Shown in pieces: positions 36,001 to 42,908 of a stretch of 64,000 bases of DNA (position 1 is its first letter; each line of letters opens with the position of its first letter). Below the pieces are notes generated by a model. That model searched no databases. It was not told the DNA's origin and saw only the letters and a list, made by a program, of their open reading frames with translations. The stretch is from Actinoplanes solisilvae. Lineage in GTDB: Bacteria; Actinomycetota; Actinomycetes; Mycobacteriales; Micromonosporaceae. Where the stretch lies: positions 160,533-224,532 of the forward strand of contig NZ_RJAC01000015.1 of the NCBI RefSeq assembly GCF_003999975.1, written 5' to 3'. Both the position numbers and the translations under genes were made by a program.

Positions 36001-36423
36001 GTGGCGCGCGGTGAACGAGCCCGAGAAGCAACAGTCCAGAAGGACGACCTTCTGACTGGCCTTGGTGTGGTTGAGCAGGTGGCGCAGCACGCCCTCGACG
36101 TCGAACGCGGTGGTGTGCAGCAGGGTCGTATCGGTGTCGACAGTCCCTAAGAACAGCGACTGCCGGTCATCGTGCTGGATGCCGTGACCGGAGTAGTAGA
36201 ACAGGGCGAGATCACCGGTACGCCGCGCGCCGTAGAACTCCTCGATGACCTGCTTCATGTGCACGGCCGGCAGGTCGAGGTGGTGTTCGACGCTGTCGAA
36301 GTCGCCGTCGGTGTCCAGCACCGTTCTCAACTGTTCGACGTCCTGGCGGACGCCGGGTAGGGCGGCGAGCTTTGGGTCGGCGCGGTACGTCGCGGTGCCG
36401 AGCACCAGCGCGTGCCGGCTCAA
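32851..36423 (-). CDS. Caspase-like peptidase / SF1 helicase / nuclease-like fusion protein
   Basis: 1190 residues. Residues 1-200 are a caspase-like (C14) peptidase with H80 in YYSGHGIQ and C132 in LLDCCFSGS. Residues 270-480 are a linker of the kind found before SF1 helicases. An SF1 (UPF1/DNA2-like) helicase follows: Walker A GPPGTGKSQ with K535, Walker B VIDEAAQ with D810-E811, GDPRQLAPV, and TIHKFQGSERD with Q1007. The last 110 residues resemble a restriction-endonuclease-like fold (YPVDLTLGLGDKKLAVLVDD and VRRVPAWRCLAEPERVV), with one acidic catalytic position apparently lost. It overlaps the EACC1-like gene by four bases. The likely role is nucleic-acid-triggered proteolysis in defence or cell suicide. 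Confidence 0.92.
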   Translation of the reverse strand: MSRHALVLGTATYRADPKLAALPGVRQDVEQLRTVLDTDGDFDSVEHHLDLPAVHMKQVIEEFYGARRTGDLALFYYSGHGIQHDDRQSLFLGTVDTDTTLLHTTAFDVEGVLRHLLNHTKASQKVVLLDCCFSGSFTARHRFSGGVRQEPRRLKRERGTFMLQSSSHLKASKAQGPDRPSVFTEVLLAGLRGAAQSTAEDGWITVSDLSRYAMTETARRRQEKPVESSEGVTDPIPLVAGQGERVQRPPSVRTEEPDDAPFDTERWRRLLSYYVDCLQRSAVLQFFVNLADKDSYLAAPPGREIMLSAAEAIPLKDRGLGLARLAADGGRSLQYGYPVVALRKKGRQQVRLAPLLVADLTVGEDGLAHPAPPQPSPALIDHFQLAAVEADELRQAVAELIEPGDRESLAKAVNLVASTFGVKPVSALDPENLVGRLNAGPINRVQNAGMLFAAGSTESPERQLIEDLQDITKNAGKIASTALGALSSEADAEGGPDNDVLTVSLSSVNETQEEIIRAAMSRRLTVAQGPPGTGKSQLVTALLATATAAGQGVLIGSTNNQAVNEVVERVTGMVGPGLVLRTGNKEYRQQEPQYLAEVMQAWPPPVPDARGPWNELRLASQEIIRLRHDLDQRRLLERDLADLAIERDLALADTDDSALAALVHLTDRALRSRWFGWCYRRRLRSRGVFDRAAITALGEQAVIEQCWRERRQELTSRPGSAEEAWERLRTLHQRTRPEHSDRLLRAQIAARVAAGTTLLRNRADEMAKPDGRSWAYMTELLAVLPGWATTAMSARRLLPKAGLFDLVVIDEAAQCTPAAVLPMLYRAKRALIIGDPRQLAPVVELSDADDRGEQARHGLGHEWLMNRRLIYRSHSAYEAFATAAGSTILLDEHYRCHPEIIDAPNRVVYQNRLTVLTDPSRLAAPAEPATCWVDVPGRFSRGATGSGRNFDEVRAVVDEVRRRRNEYPDASIGVVTPLAEQQRTLDRALKEAGLGDNLLCATIHKFQGSERDIMVISPVGAQGIGERTRGWLVNQTNLWNVAITRAKSQLIVVGDRSWWSGQRGLLAAFSVPPVPATDDADVGPRPVDRLIPGLRDAGLTVQWGTPLPGYPVDLTLGLGDKKLAVLVDDPEGDPEGRRLRRILSRLDIIAAVVEVRRVPAWRCLAEPERVVRELHEAIGASTSPPSCSAR

Positions 36424-36797
36424 CAGTACGTGCGTTCGATCGCGTTCCGGACGATGTCGATCATCTCGGAAGCCTGCGCCTTAGTCGGTTGATCGATCGT
36501 GAGTTCGATGTCGCCGACCTTCAGATGCGCCCTACGACCGCGATTGCGGCCGAGGAAACCCACAACCAGGTCGACCAGAGCCTGCGCGTAGCCGGGGTCG
36601 GCGGTGGCGACGACAGCCAGCGTTCCCAGCACCACCTCGCCGACACCTTTGCTGTCGGGGCTCACAACGGCATCGAGCCGGCGCACCTCGCCGAGGTCAC
36701 GCAGGTCTTCGGCGAGCTCGTCGGTCACCAGGTCGAGGGAGAAATCATCGTCCTCCGGCAGGGAGGTGAACCTGACCTCGACGACGACCTCCGACAC
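36420..36797 (-). CDS. EACC1-like small protein of a conflict system
   Basis: 125 residues from GTG 36797, five bases after GGGAGG. The pattern TDELAEDLRDLGEV, then GVGEVVLGTLAVV, a helix ending VVGFLGRNRGRRAHLKVGDI and the close QPTKAQASEMIDIV, matches effector-associated constant component 1, a small protein known to accompany caspase-like and trypsin-like effectors in actinobacterial conflict systems. It is the first gene of the operon and overlaps the caspase-helicase gene by ATGA, so the two should be made in fixed ratio. It may act as a sensor or adaptor that activates the effector; this is inferred from the family. Confidence 0.75.
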   Translation of the reverse strand: MSEVVVEVRFTSLPEDDDFSLDLVTDELAEDLRDLGEVRRLDAVVSPDSKGVGEVVLGTLAVVATADPGYAQALVDLVVGFLGRNRGRRAHLKVGDIELTIDQPTKAQASEMIDIVRNAIERTYC

Positions 36798-36834
36798 CGG
36801 TACCTCCCGCTGAGCCGCGACTGAAACGCCCCTG

Positions 36835-36866
36835 CAACGCTACGGATCGTAAAAACCGCAGCGTTG
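36835..36866. promoter_or_regulatory. Inverted repeat upstream of the caspase-helicase module
   Basis: Arms CAACGCT-x-CGG and CCG-x-AGCGTTG enclose a 10-base AT-rich loop (ATCGTAAAAA). It lies 38 to 69 bases upstream of the EACC1-like start. It could be an operator in the promoter or a transcript hairpin. No nearby regulator gene is evident. Confidence 0.45.
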
Positions 36867-36964
36867 AATTTGTCGGCTTCCCGACTGGGATTCGGCTTGC
36901 CAGACGGGAGACACCCCGCTCACCCCGGCACGACCATCACCGGGTGGGGGTGATCCGATCTTGG

Positions 36965-37438
36965 TCAGCGGGACTGCTGCTCCACGTCCCGGGCCATCGC
37001 TCGCAGGGTTGCGCCGAAACCGATACGGCCGGCCAAAGACAACAATGGTCCGGCGAGTCTTGTGACGCGATGAGGAGTCACAGCCACGTCCTCGTCCCAA
37101 TCGACTCGGCACCGGCCGGAGTGCAACGGCACCACCGAGAACCCGGCTCTGCCGCGCACCACCCGGCCCCGCTTGACCACCTCGCAGCGGCCCGGCCCGT
37201 CACCCGGCGCGTTCCCGCCCGGCGGCCGCCACAGCTCCACCGTCATCGGGTCGTCGAACGCCAACCAACCGATCCCAGTCCGGGCGACGAACTCCACACC
37301 GACACCGTTGGGCCGGGATGTCGTCACCCGCACAACCGTCAACGGCGCCCAGTCGCCGTGCCGGCGCCAGTCCACCATCGCGGCCCACACCGAGGCGGCC
37401 GGCGCACGCACCTGCTGGGTGACGGTAAACCGGGCCAT
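36965..37438 (-). CDS. SRPBCC (polyketide cyclase-like) protein
   Basis: 157 residues beginning MARFTVTQQVRAPAASVWAA, followed by the helix-grip features MVDWRRHGDWAPLTVVRV, GVGVEFVARTGIGWLAFDDP and DWDEDVAVTP. The size and pattern match the SRPBCC/polyketide cyclase 2 family of ligand-binding proteins. It lies 168 bases upstream of the EACC1-like gene on the same strand, too far for obvious coupling. Its ligand is unknown. Confidence 0.85.
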   Translation of the reverse strand: MARFTVTQQVRAPAASVWAAMVDWRRHGDWAPLTVVRVTTSRPNGVGVEFVARTGIGWLAFDDPMTVELWRPPGGNAPGDGPGRCEVVKRGRVVRGRAGFSVVPLHSGRCRVDWDEDVAVTPHRVTRLAGPLLSLAGRIGFGATLRAMARDVEQQSR

Positions 37439-37866
37439 ACGGCGACTCCTGTACTCGGATGGGGCTCGAGGTCAGCCCAGCGTTGCCTGGCCGGCCGCCA
37501 GGCCACGAGCAAACACGAGATCACCACGTGAGGTTCCGCTCCCGCCAGATCCGTTCCCACCGGCCGTACGGGATATCCCGATTCAGACTGCCAGTTCGCA
37601 TGAAGATCATCGTTGGCCCGCGCTACCGTTATGCGAAATCCGTTCGGACGGTCGTCGGCGACTCGCTGCCCGTACAGATGGCCAGGTCACGGGTGTGAGG
37701 CACGAGGAGATTCCCCGACAGCACCCGAAGACCAGTTGACGCACTACTCGATCTCTCTAAGGTAACTCAGATCGCAACCAGCGCGGTTGAAATGTAACGA
37801 CGGCCCGAGGATGGCCGGCCAGGTTGACCCCGATGGGGGCAAACCCGCGACTACCACGGGGGCACT
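37439..37866. other. 428-base gap without a convincing gene
   Basis: Short frames exist on both strands but none has a ribosome-binding site or recognisable protein pattern. The right half, from about 37740, is locally AT-rich and probably carries the promoter of the gene starting at 37867. Nothing else is recognised. Confidence 0.5.
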
Positions 37867-38349
37867 GTGCACTTTCTCGTTCTAGCAGGCGCATCGGTGG
37901 CCGGAGCACTCGCCGCAGTGGTCCTCGCGGTTCGTGCGCTCGTGACGCTGCGCAGAAACGGGGGACGTCCGCAGCGGGGATGGCTGCGCACAGCAGGACT
38001 CCTGGCCTGTTCAGGCGCCGTGTCCCTGTACGTGTGGGGGATGCTTCACGTGCTGGCGGCGGTCATGCAGGCGGAGGACGGGGGCGCCGGCTCCTCCCCT
38101 CTCGGGCCATGTCGTGAGGCGGGCGATCAGGTCGCGGGCCATGTCGTTGGGTATGACGTCGGGTATGTGTGGCTTCGATTCGACTGCCGGCTCAGCGATG
38201 GCGGCACATATACGACCTCAGCCGTGCCCGGGTACGTCAACCCGGCCACGGCAATTCTCGGAGTATCCGCCTTCGTCCTCGCTGTCATGCCCGCGGAACG
38301 TGCCAACCGCCGGACGCTCGTCCCTCCGAGCGAGAGGCACGATTCCTGA
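37867..38349 (+). CDS. Hypothetical membrane protein
   Basis: 160 residues from GTG 37867. Three hydrophobic segments are visible (about 3-28, 43-66 and 128-143). The loop between the second and third contains two cysteines (LGPCREAGD and RFDCRLSDG) and looks extracellular. No family is recognised. It precedes an RDD gene by about 240 bases on the same strand. Confidence 0.65.
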   Translation: MHFLVLAGASVAGALAAVVLAVRALVTLRRNGGRPQRGWLRTAGLLACSGAVSLYVWGMLHVLAAVMQAEDGGAGSSPLGPCREAGDQVAGHVVGYDVGYVWLRFDCRLSDGGTYTTSAVPGYVNPATAILGVSAFVLAVMPAERANRRTLVPPSERHDS

Positions 38350-38587
38350 ACGAGTAACGGCGGCACGCCGACAGCTCCGGGGTTGGTCGGGTGGTTTGAG
38401 TGTGCGGTGCGGCCCCATCGATATCCTCGACGCGGTCGGCCAGCTTGACCTCAATCAGCAGGTCGCCACGGACTGCGAAATGCCCCTACTCCGTCGACGC
38501 GGGTCCGCTCCCGGCTGCTCGACAGGTGTGGCGACAACGGAGCCTGGGTATCGACCCCGACAAATGATTGAAGCGGGGAGGGTTTCA

Positions 38588-39043
38588 ATGTCCTATGCGA
38601 ACACTCAATCGGCGACCACGACGGGAACGGACGTCCGGGTAACCGGGCGGCGGGTCGTGGCCACCCTCATCGACGGCGTCGTTCTGGGCGGCATCGGCGG
38701 CGTCATCTCGTCACTGTTCGGGGAGACGACTACCGGATCAGGATTCGCCTATACGCGGTTGTCGCCCGGCGGGAGCCTGCTGCTGTTGGTGATCACGATT
38801 GGCTACTACGTTCTGCTGGAAGGGCTACTCGGCCGCACCCTCGGCAAGATGGTCACGGGCATCCGGGTCGTCGACGCGAACACCGGGAACCGGCCCGGCA
38901 TGGGCGCGGTCGTCATCCGCACGCTGCTGCGCATCATCGACGGGCTGGTCGGCTATCTGGTCGGTTTCATCGTGGTGTTGTCGACCGAGCGGCGGCAGCG
39001 GATCGGCGACCTGGCCGCCAAGACGCTGGTCGTGCGCAACTGA
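38588..39043 (+). CDS. Small RDD-family membrane protein
   Basis: 151 residues from ATG 38588, with GGGGAGGG five bases upstream. The RDD signature is intact: GRRVVATLIDGVVLGGIGGV at the first helix, LLEGLLGRTLGKMVTGIRVV in the middle and QRIGDLAAKTLVVRN at the end. It has three hydrophobic segments and lacks the long C-terminal extension of the RDD protein at 13142. RDD proteins are often linked to ion or solute transport, but this one has no informative neighbours. Confidence 0.92.
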   Translation: MSYANTQSATTTGTDVRVTGRRVVATLIDGVVLGGIGGVISSLFGETTTGSGFAYTRLSPGGSLLLLVITIGYYVLLEGLLGRTLGKMVTGIRVVDANTGNRPGMGAVVIRTLLRIIDGLVGYLVGFIVVLSTERRQRIGDLAAKTLVVRN

Positions 39044-39791
39044 CCAGCGTACCACGGTTCGCCGCGTGGCCGGTGATCTCGATCCCGGCCACGCGGCTGT
39101 CGGGAGCTGAGCGGAGACGGCGGCTCGAGGCTCGGGAGTGGACCTCGAGACCGCAGTCCTGCCAACTGGCCGGCGCGATCGGCTGATCAAAGTCCCGGCT
39201 CTTGCTCCGACCACCGGATTGTCATCGGCACCGCCACCGTCTCTATCGGCTGACCCGAACGGCCCCTGGAGCAACTGTCCGGGGGCCATGTTCACGACCT
39301 TCGACCAACTCGGCCCAGCACCCCGCCCGACTCGTTCGCCTCGTTGCTCGGCGCGCGGCACTGCCGCCTCGCACCGCGATCATGCAGGCCGAACGCGATC
39401 TGGACCGGGCCGTGACACTTCTGCGGGTACGCCGTGAGGCTGCCCTCGACGCTGCGGGACGGCTCGACGCGGCCATGGCCGGGCAGGCCGCCGCCGCCAC
39501 AAAGCTGCGCCGGGCCGGCGCCGACCGCTCGTTGCCGGTGGAACGACTCGACTCGACCGCCGCGGCACTGGACCGGTTCGGCGGCCGCCTCTCGCTCCCG
39601 CTTCTGCTGCTGCCGTGCCGCCCAGCGCTCCTCACCGGCAGCAAGCAGGTCCCCGGCGGTCCGACGCTCTCCGGCAGAGCCCCAGCCGCTTGCGCAAATC
39701 GGCGAGATGATGCGTACTGACCCAGGCTTCCGTCCGTCGCCGTGGCTGCGGTGATCAGCCTGTCCCTGCTGCCCGCACCCGGTGCGACTTT
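39044..39791. other. 748-base region with only one doubtful gene
   Basis: Apart from the uncertain frame at 39382-39720, I see no supported feature. A short palindromic stretch just after 39060 (GTGGCCGGTGATCTCGATCC with its near complement) may be the terminator of the RDD gene. The rest looks like decayed or non-coding sequence. Confidence 0.4.
39382..39720 (+). CDS. Doubtful 112-residue helical ORF
   Basis: From ATG 39382 the first 60 residues (AERDLDRAVTLLRVRREAAL and on) look like a genuine Ala/Arg/Leu-rich helix. The second half is less protein-like, with a poly-leucine and Pro/Ala/Arg-rich end. No clear ribosome-binding site is present. It may be a remnant of a longer gene or an artefact of high GC content. 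No family is recognised. Confidence 0.3.
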   Translation: MQAERDLDRAVTLLRVRREAALDAAGRLDAAMAGQAAAATKLRRAGADRSLPVERLDSTAAALDRFGGRLSLPLLLLPCRPALLTGSKQVPGGPTLSGRAPAACANRRDDAY

Positions 39792-40640
39792 CTACAGTGG
39801 ATGTCCGGTGCTGACGTCCGTCGTCAGAGCCAGGTTGCGGCCCGCCTCCACGTCGCTGAGCAGCGACTCCACACGAGCCTTCGCCAGCCCGTACGAGTCG
39901 GAGCCGAGCACCTGATGCAGTGGCGACGCGCTGTTCGAGGCGACCTCGATGACGGCCGCCGCCACCTTGGCCGGGTCGCCGAGCTGGGTGCCCGGCATCG
40001 CGAGGTGTGCCGTGGTCATCTCCCGGATCGCGCTGTACCCGTCCACGGTCGACGCGGGCAGACCAAGCGAGACCGGACGCAGGAAGTCGGTCCGCGTGTA
40101 GCCGGGCTCGACCAGCGAAACCCTGATGCCGAACTCGGCGACCTCGGCCGCGAGCGACTCGGAGAGTCCCTCCAGGGCGAACTTGCCGGCGCAGTACAGC
40201 CCCCACCCCCCGAACGCGGTCAGGCCGAGGATCGACGACACGTTGATGACATGTCCGCGGCGTGCGGACCGCATGCCGGGCAGCACGGCACGCAACACGT
40301 TCCAGACGCCGAAGATCTGCACCTCGAACATGCGCCGGACCTCGGCGCTGCTGGTCTCCTCGACCGCGCCGAGGAACCCGTAGCCGGCGTTGTTGACCAC
40401 GACGTCGATCCCGCCGAATCGGTCTGCGGTCGCGGTGATCGCGGCGGTGACGGCCCGCTCGTCGGTGAGGTCGAGTTCGACCGGCAGCAGCCGCGTGCGG
40501 TCGACGTCGTCGAGAGCGGCAGTGAGGCGTTCGGCGGAGCGGGACGTGGCCGCGACGTTGTGCCCCTGCGACAACAGTTGCCGGACGAGTTCGAGGCCGA
40601 GGCCTCGGGAGGTGCCAGTGACGAACCATGTGTTGGACAT
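39792..40640 (-). CDS. Short-chain dehydrogenase/reductase
   Basis: 282 residues from ATG 40640. The Rossmann motif TGTSRGLG, the NNAG motif (VVVNNAGYGFLG), the catalytic Ser in INVSSILG and YCAGK (Tyr and Lys) are all present, matching classical SDR enzymes. The C-terminal region with EPGYTRTDFLRP fits the common oxidoreductases of this type in actinomycetes. Substrate unknown; NADP preference is likely from the ATSRS segment after the second strand. It is divergent from an XRE regulator that probably controls it. Confidence 0.94.
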   Translation of the reverse strand: MSNTWFVTGTSRGLGLELVRQLLSQGHNVAATSRSAERLTAALDDVDRTRLLPVELDLTDERAVTAAITATADRFGGIDVVVNNAGYGFLGAVEETSSAEVRRMFEVQIFGVWNVLRAVLPGMRSARRGHVINVSSILGLTAFGGWGLYCAGKFALEGLSESLAAEVAEFGIRVSLVEPGYTRTDFLRPVSLGLPASTVDGYSAIREMTTAHLAMPGTQLGDPAKVAAAVIEVASNSASPLHQVLGSDSYGLAKARVESLLSDVEAGRNLALTTDVSTGHPL

Positions 40641-40760
40641 GGCTCCATGCTCGATCGCCCGGACCTGGCCGGACACGGCTGAGCAGGCCCAACGCTACCT
40701 GGGAACGACATGCCCACCCAGGCCGTGTGTACCGGGCGGGGATGGTGCGACCATCGGGGC

Positions 40761-41681
40761 ATGGCAGCTTCGCGTTCGGATCTGGGCGACTTCCTGCGCA
40801 GGTGCCGGGCCGGCCTGACGCCGGAGGCCGTAGGACTCGACGATGGTGGCCCGGTGAAACGGCGAGTGCGCGGACTGCGGCGCGAGGAGGTCGCTCAGCT
40901 CGCCGGGGTCAGCGTCGACTACTACACCCGACTGGAACAGGGCCGGCACTCGAGCCCGTCGGAGGCGGTGCTCGAAGCGCTGGCTCGCGTGTTCCGGCTC
41001 GAACCGGCGGGTCGCGCACACCTGGCCGACCTCGCCCGTCCGGTACGCCACAAGACGGCACAACCACCCGCGCAGCGTGTGCGGCCGGCCATGCAGCAGC
41101 TGATCGCCTCGATGAGCGAACATCCAGCCCTGATCCTCGGCCGACGCACCGACGTGCTCGCCGCGAACACGCTGGCCCGGGAGCTGTTCACCGACTGGAC
41201 CAGGATGCCGCCGCGGGAACGCAACTACGCGCGGTGGATGTTCCTGGATCCGGCGGCGGCCGAGCTGTTCCTCGACTGGCGCACGGTGGCTGCCGAGGTG
41301 GTCGGCACGTTGCGCCTCTACGCCGGGCGTCATCCCGACGACGTACGGCTGAACGAGCTGGTCGGTGAGCTGACCATCAAGAGCGCCGAGTTCTCCGCGT
41401 GGTGGAACGGACACCAGGTGCACGAGCGCACCCATGGCATCAAACGGGTGGCTCACCCGGCCGTGGGCCCGATGACGCTCCGGTACGAGGCGCTGCCGCT
41501 ACCCGGCGACGCGGACCAGGTGCTGTTCATCTACCACACCGACCCGGGCAGCAGCTCGCACGACAATCTGGGCCTGCTGTCGCTGCTGTCCCGCGGGACA
41601 GCCGCACCGCGCGGCGGCCGTGTCCAGCTGGACTCGTCCTCACCCCGGACCGAACCACCCGAGCCCCACAAGCGAGCCTGA
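40761..41681 (+). CDS. XRE-family regulator with MmyB-like ligand domain
   Basis: 306 residues from ATG 40761. The N-terminal helix-turn-helix (GLRREEVAQLAGVSVDYYTR, LEQGRHSSPSEAVLEALARV) is followed by the MmyB-like PAS-related domain (ALILGRRTDVLAANTLAREL, RNYARWMFLDPAAAEL). This arrangement is common for actinomycete regulators lying next to the SDR gene they repress, as here, with divergent genes and a 120-base gap. The effector is not known. The C-terminal 35 residues are low complexity. Confidence 0.94.
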   Translation: MAASRSDLGDFLRRCRAGLTPEAVGLDDGGPVKRRVRGLRREEVAQLAGVSVDYYTRLEQGRHSSPSEAVLEALARVFRLEPAGRAHLADLARPVRHKTAQPPAQRVRPAMQQLIASMSEHPALILGRRTDVLAANTLARELFTDWTRMPPRERNYARWMFLDPAAAELFLDWRTVAAEVVGTLRLYAGRHPDDVRLNELVGELTIKSAEFSAWWNGHQVHERTHGIKRVAHPAVGPMTLRYEALPLPGDADQVLFIYHTDPGSSSHDNLGLLSLLSRGTAAPRGGRVQLDSSSPRTEPPEPHKRA

Positions 41682-41767
41682 GAAGCCGCCGGTGGGACAC
41701 GATGACCACGAATGCCACGCAAGCGCGGGCCGGTCCGTCGGGGACCGAACCGCTTCGCTCGAGGTGT

Positions 41768-42466
41768 TCAGCCCAATACCTCGACCCACCCGGTGTCCAT
41801 GTTGTACCGGGCTCCGACGACCGCCATCGCACCTTTCTCGACCCGTTCCCGGACGATGCCGCTTTGCGCGAGGATCCCGGCGGCCTGTGCCTTCACGTTG
41901 GCCCGGACCCCCGCCTCGACCGCGTCCGCGTCCTTCGCGTACGGAGCGACGATCGGCTCCAGCGCCGCCAAAATGGTGCCGATGTGCCCCGGTGCCGTGC
42001 CGCCACCGTTGATCGCAGCGATCGTCGACTGGATCGCGCCGCATCGCTCGTGGCCTAGAACGATCAGCAGCGGTGGGGCGAATTCCTCCACCGCGTATTC
42101 CATGCTGCCCAACAGTAGATCGTCGACCAGGTTGCCGGCCACCCGGTTCACGAACAGGTCACCGAGGCCTTGATCGAAGAGCAGTTCTGCCCCGACCCGC
42201 GAGTCGGCGCAGCCCAGCACGATCGCGAACGGGTCCTGGCGGGCGGCGATCTGCCTCACCCGCGTCGGCGTCTGATGCGGGTGTTCGGCATGACCGCCGA
42301 CGAACCGTCGGTTACCGGCGAGCAGCACGGCCAGGGCTCCGTTCGGCGTTCGGGGTGCGGCAGCCGTCGCGCATGCCTCCGCCACGACGGAGCCTTCGAA
42401 ACCGGTCGAGCCGGCCACGGCACTGCCGGTTCTGAACGGCGAGCGGCGGAGAAGCGATTCGGTCAT
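41768..42466 (-). CDS. Beta-class carbonic anhydrase
   Basis: 232 residues from ATG 42466, which has GGAG seven bases upstream. The zinc ligands are visible as C86 and D88 in VLGCADSRV and as H139 and C142 in LGHERCGA. The enzyme interconverts CO2 and bicarbonate. The N-terminal 40 residues (LLRRSPFRTGSAVAG and an Ala-rich stretch) could be a twin-arginine-like or lipid-independent export signal, but it is not strongly hydrophobic, so the protein is probably cytoplasmic. It is convergent with the XRE gene. Confidence 0.94.
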   Translation of the reverse strand: MTESLLRRSPFRTGSAVAGSTGFEGSVVAEACATAAAPRTPNGALAVLLAGNRRFVGGHAEHPHQTPTRVRQIAARQDPFAIVLGCADSRVGAELLFDQGLGDLFVNRVAGNLVDDLLLGSMEYAVEEFAPPLLIVLGHERCGAIQSTIAAINGGGTAPGHIGTILAALEPIVAPYAKDADAVEAGVRANVKAQAAGILAQSGIVRERVEKGAMAVVGARYNMDTGWVEVLG

Positions 42467-42908
42467 GCTGGGGCTCCAGACTGAGTCGGGGGTGACCCCG
42501 GCACAATTCGGCCGGTCGAGCCCGAATACGAAGGTCCGTGGACTTCCCCACGCCTCCTCAACTCTCGAGCCCTTCCCCCGGCGCAGCACCCGCCGTCCTG
42601 CCGCGAAGTCCGGCGGTGGCGACCTCCTCGTGCGGAGGGCCAGCTCGATGCGACCCGGTCCGGCGTTCAACCGAGCCGGCGCCGGTGGCGATGGAGAACG
42701 CCTGCGACGGTCGGATCCGAGCGAACTCTCGTCAAAGGCGGAGGCAGAGGGACGAACAGCCCACCGACCTGGCGGCGGGCAGCCGGGCTCGGACGCACCG
42801 AACCCACGCTAACGGCATTGCAACCCAATGCTCACCGGCGTTCGTTAACCACTGTCGCCTACCAGTCGAACGGGATAACGAGATCGTTTACCGGAATCAG
42901 GAGCAGAC
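42467..42908. other. 442-base gap upstream of the chemoreceptor gene
   Basis: No supported gene lies here. It must contain promoters for the carbonic anhydrase (left) and the chemoreceptor (right). The last 80 bases are AT-richer. I searched by eye for a FliA-type promoter (TAAA-N15-GCCGATAA) and found no convincing match. Confidence 0.4.

Noticed and set aside
34432..36150. 572-codon plus-strand frame opposite the caspase-helicase gene
   Set aside because: No ribosome-binding site or domain; the opposite strand has complete helicase and caspase motifs.
41731..41747. Hairpin CGGTCC/GGACCG between the XRE and carbonic anhydrase genes as a terminator
   Set aside because: Only six base pairs and no T tract; too weak to call with confidence.
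42841..42908. FliA-type promoter for the chemoreceptor gene
   Set aside because: GGGATAA-like and TTAA elements are present but with wrong spacing for the known consensus.
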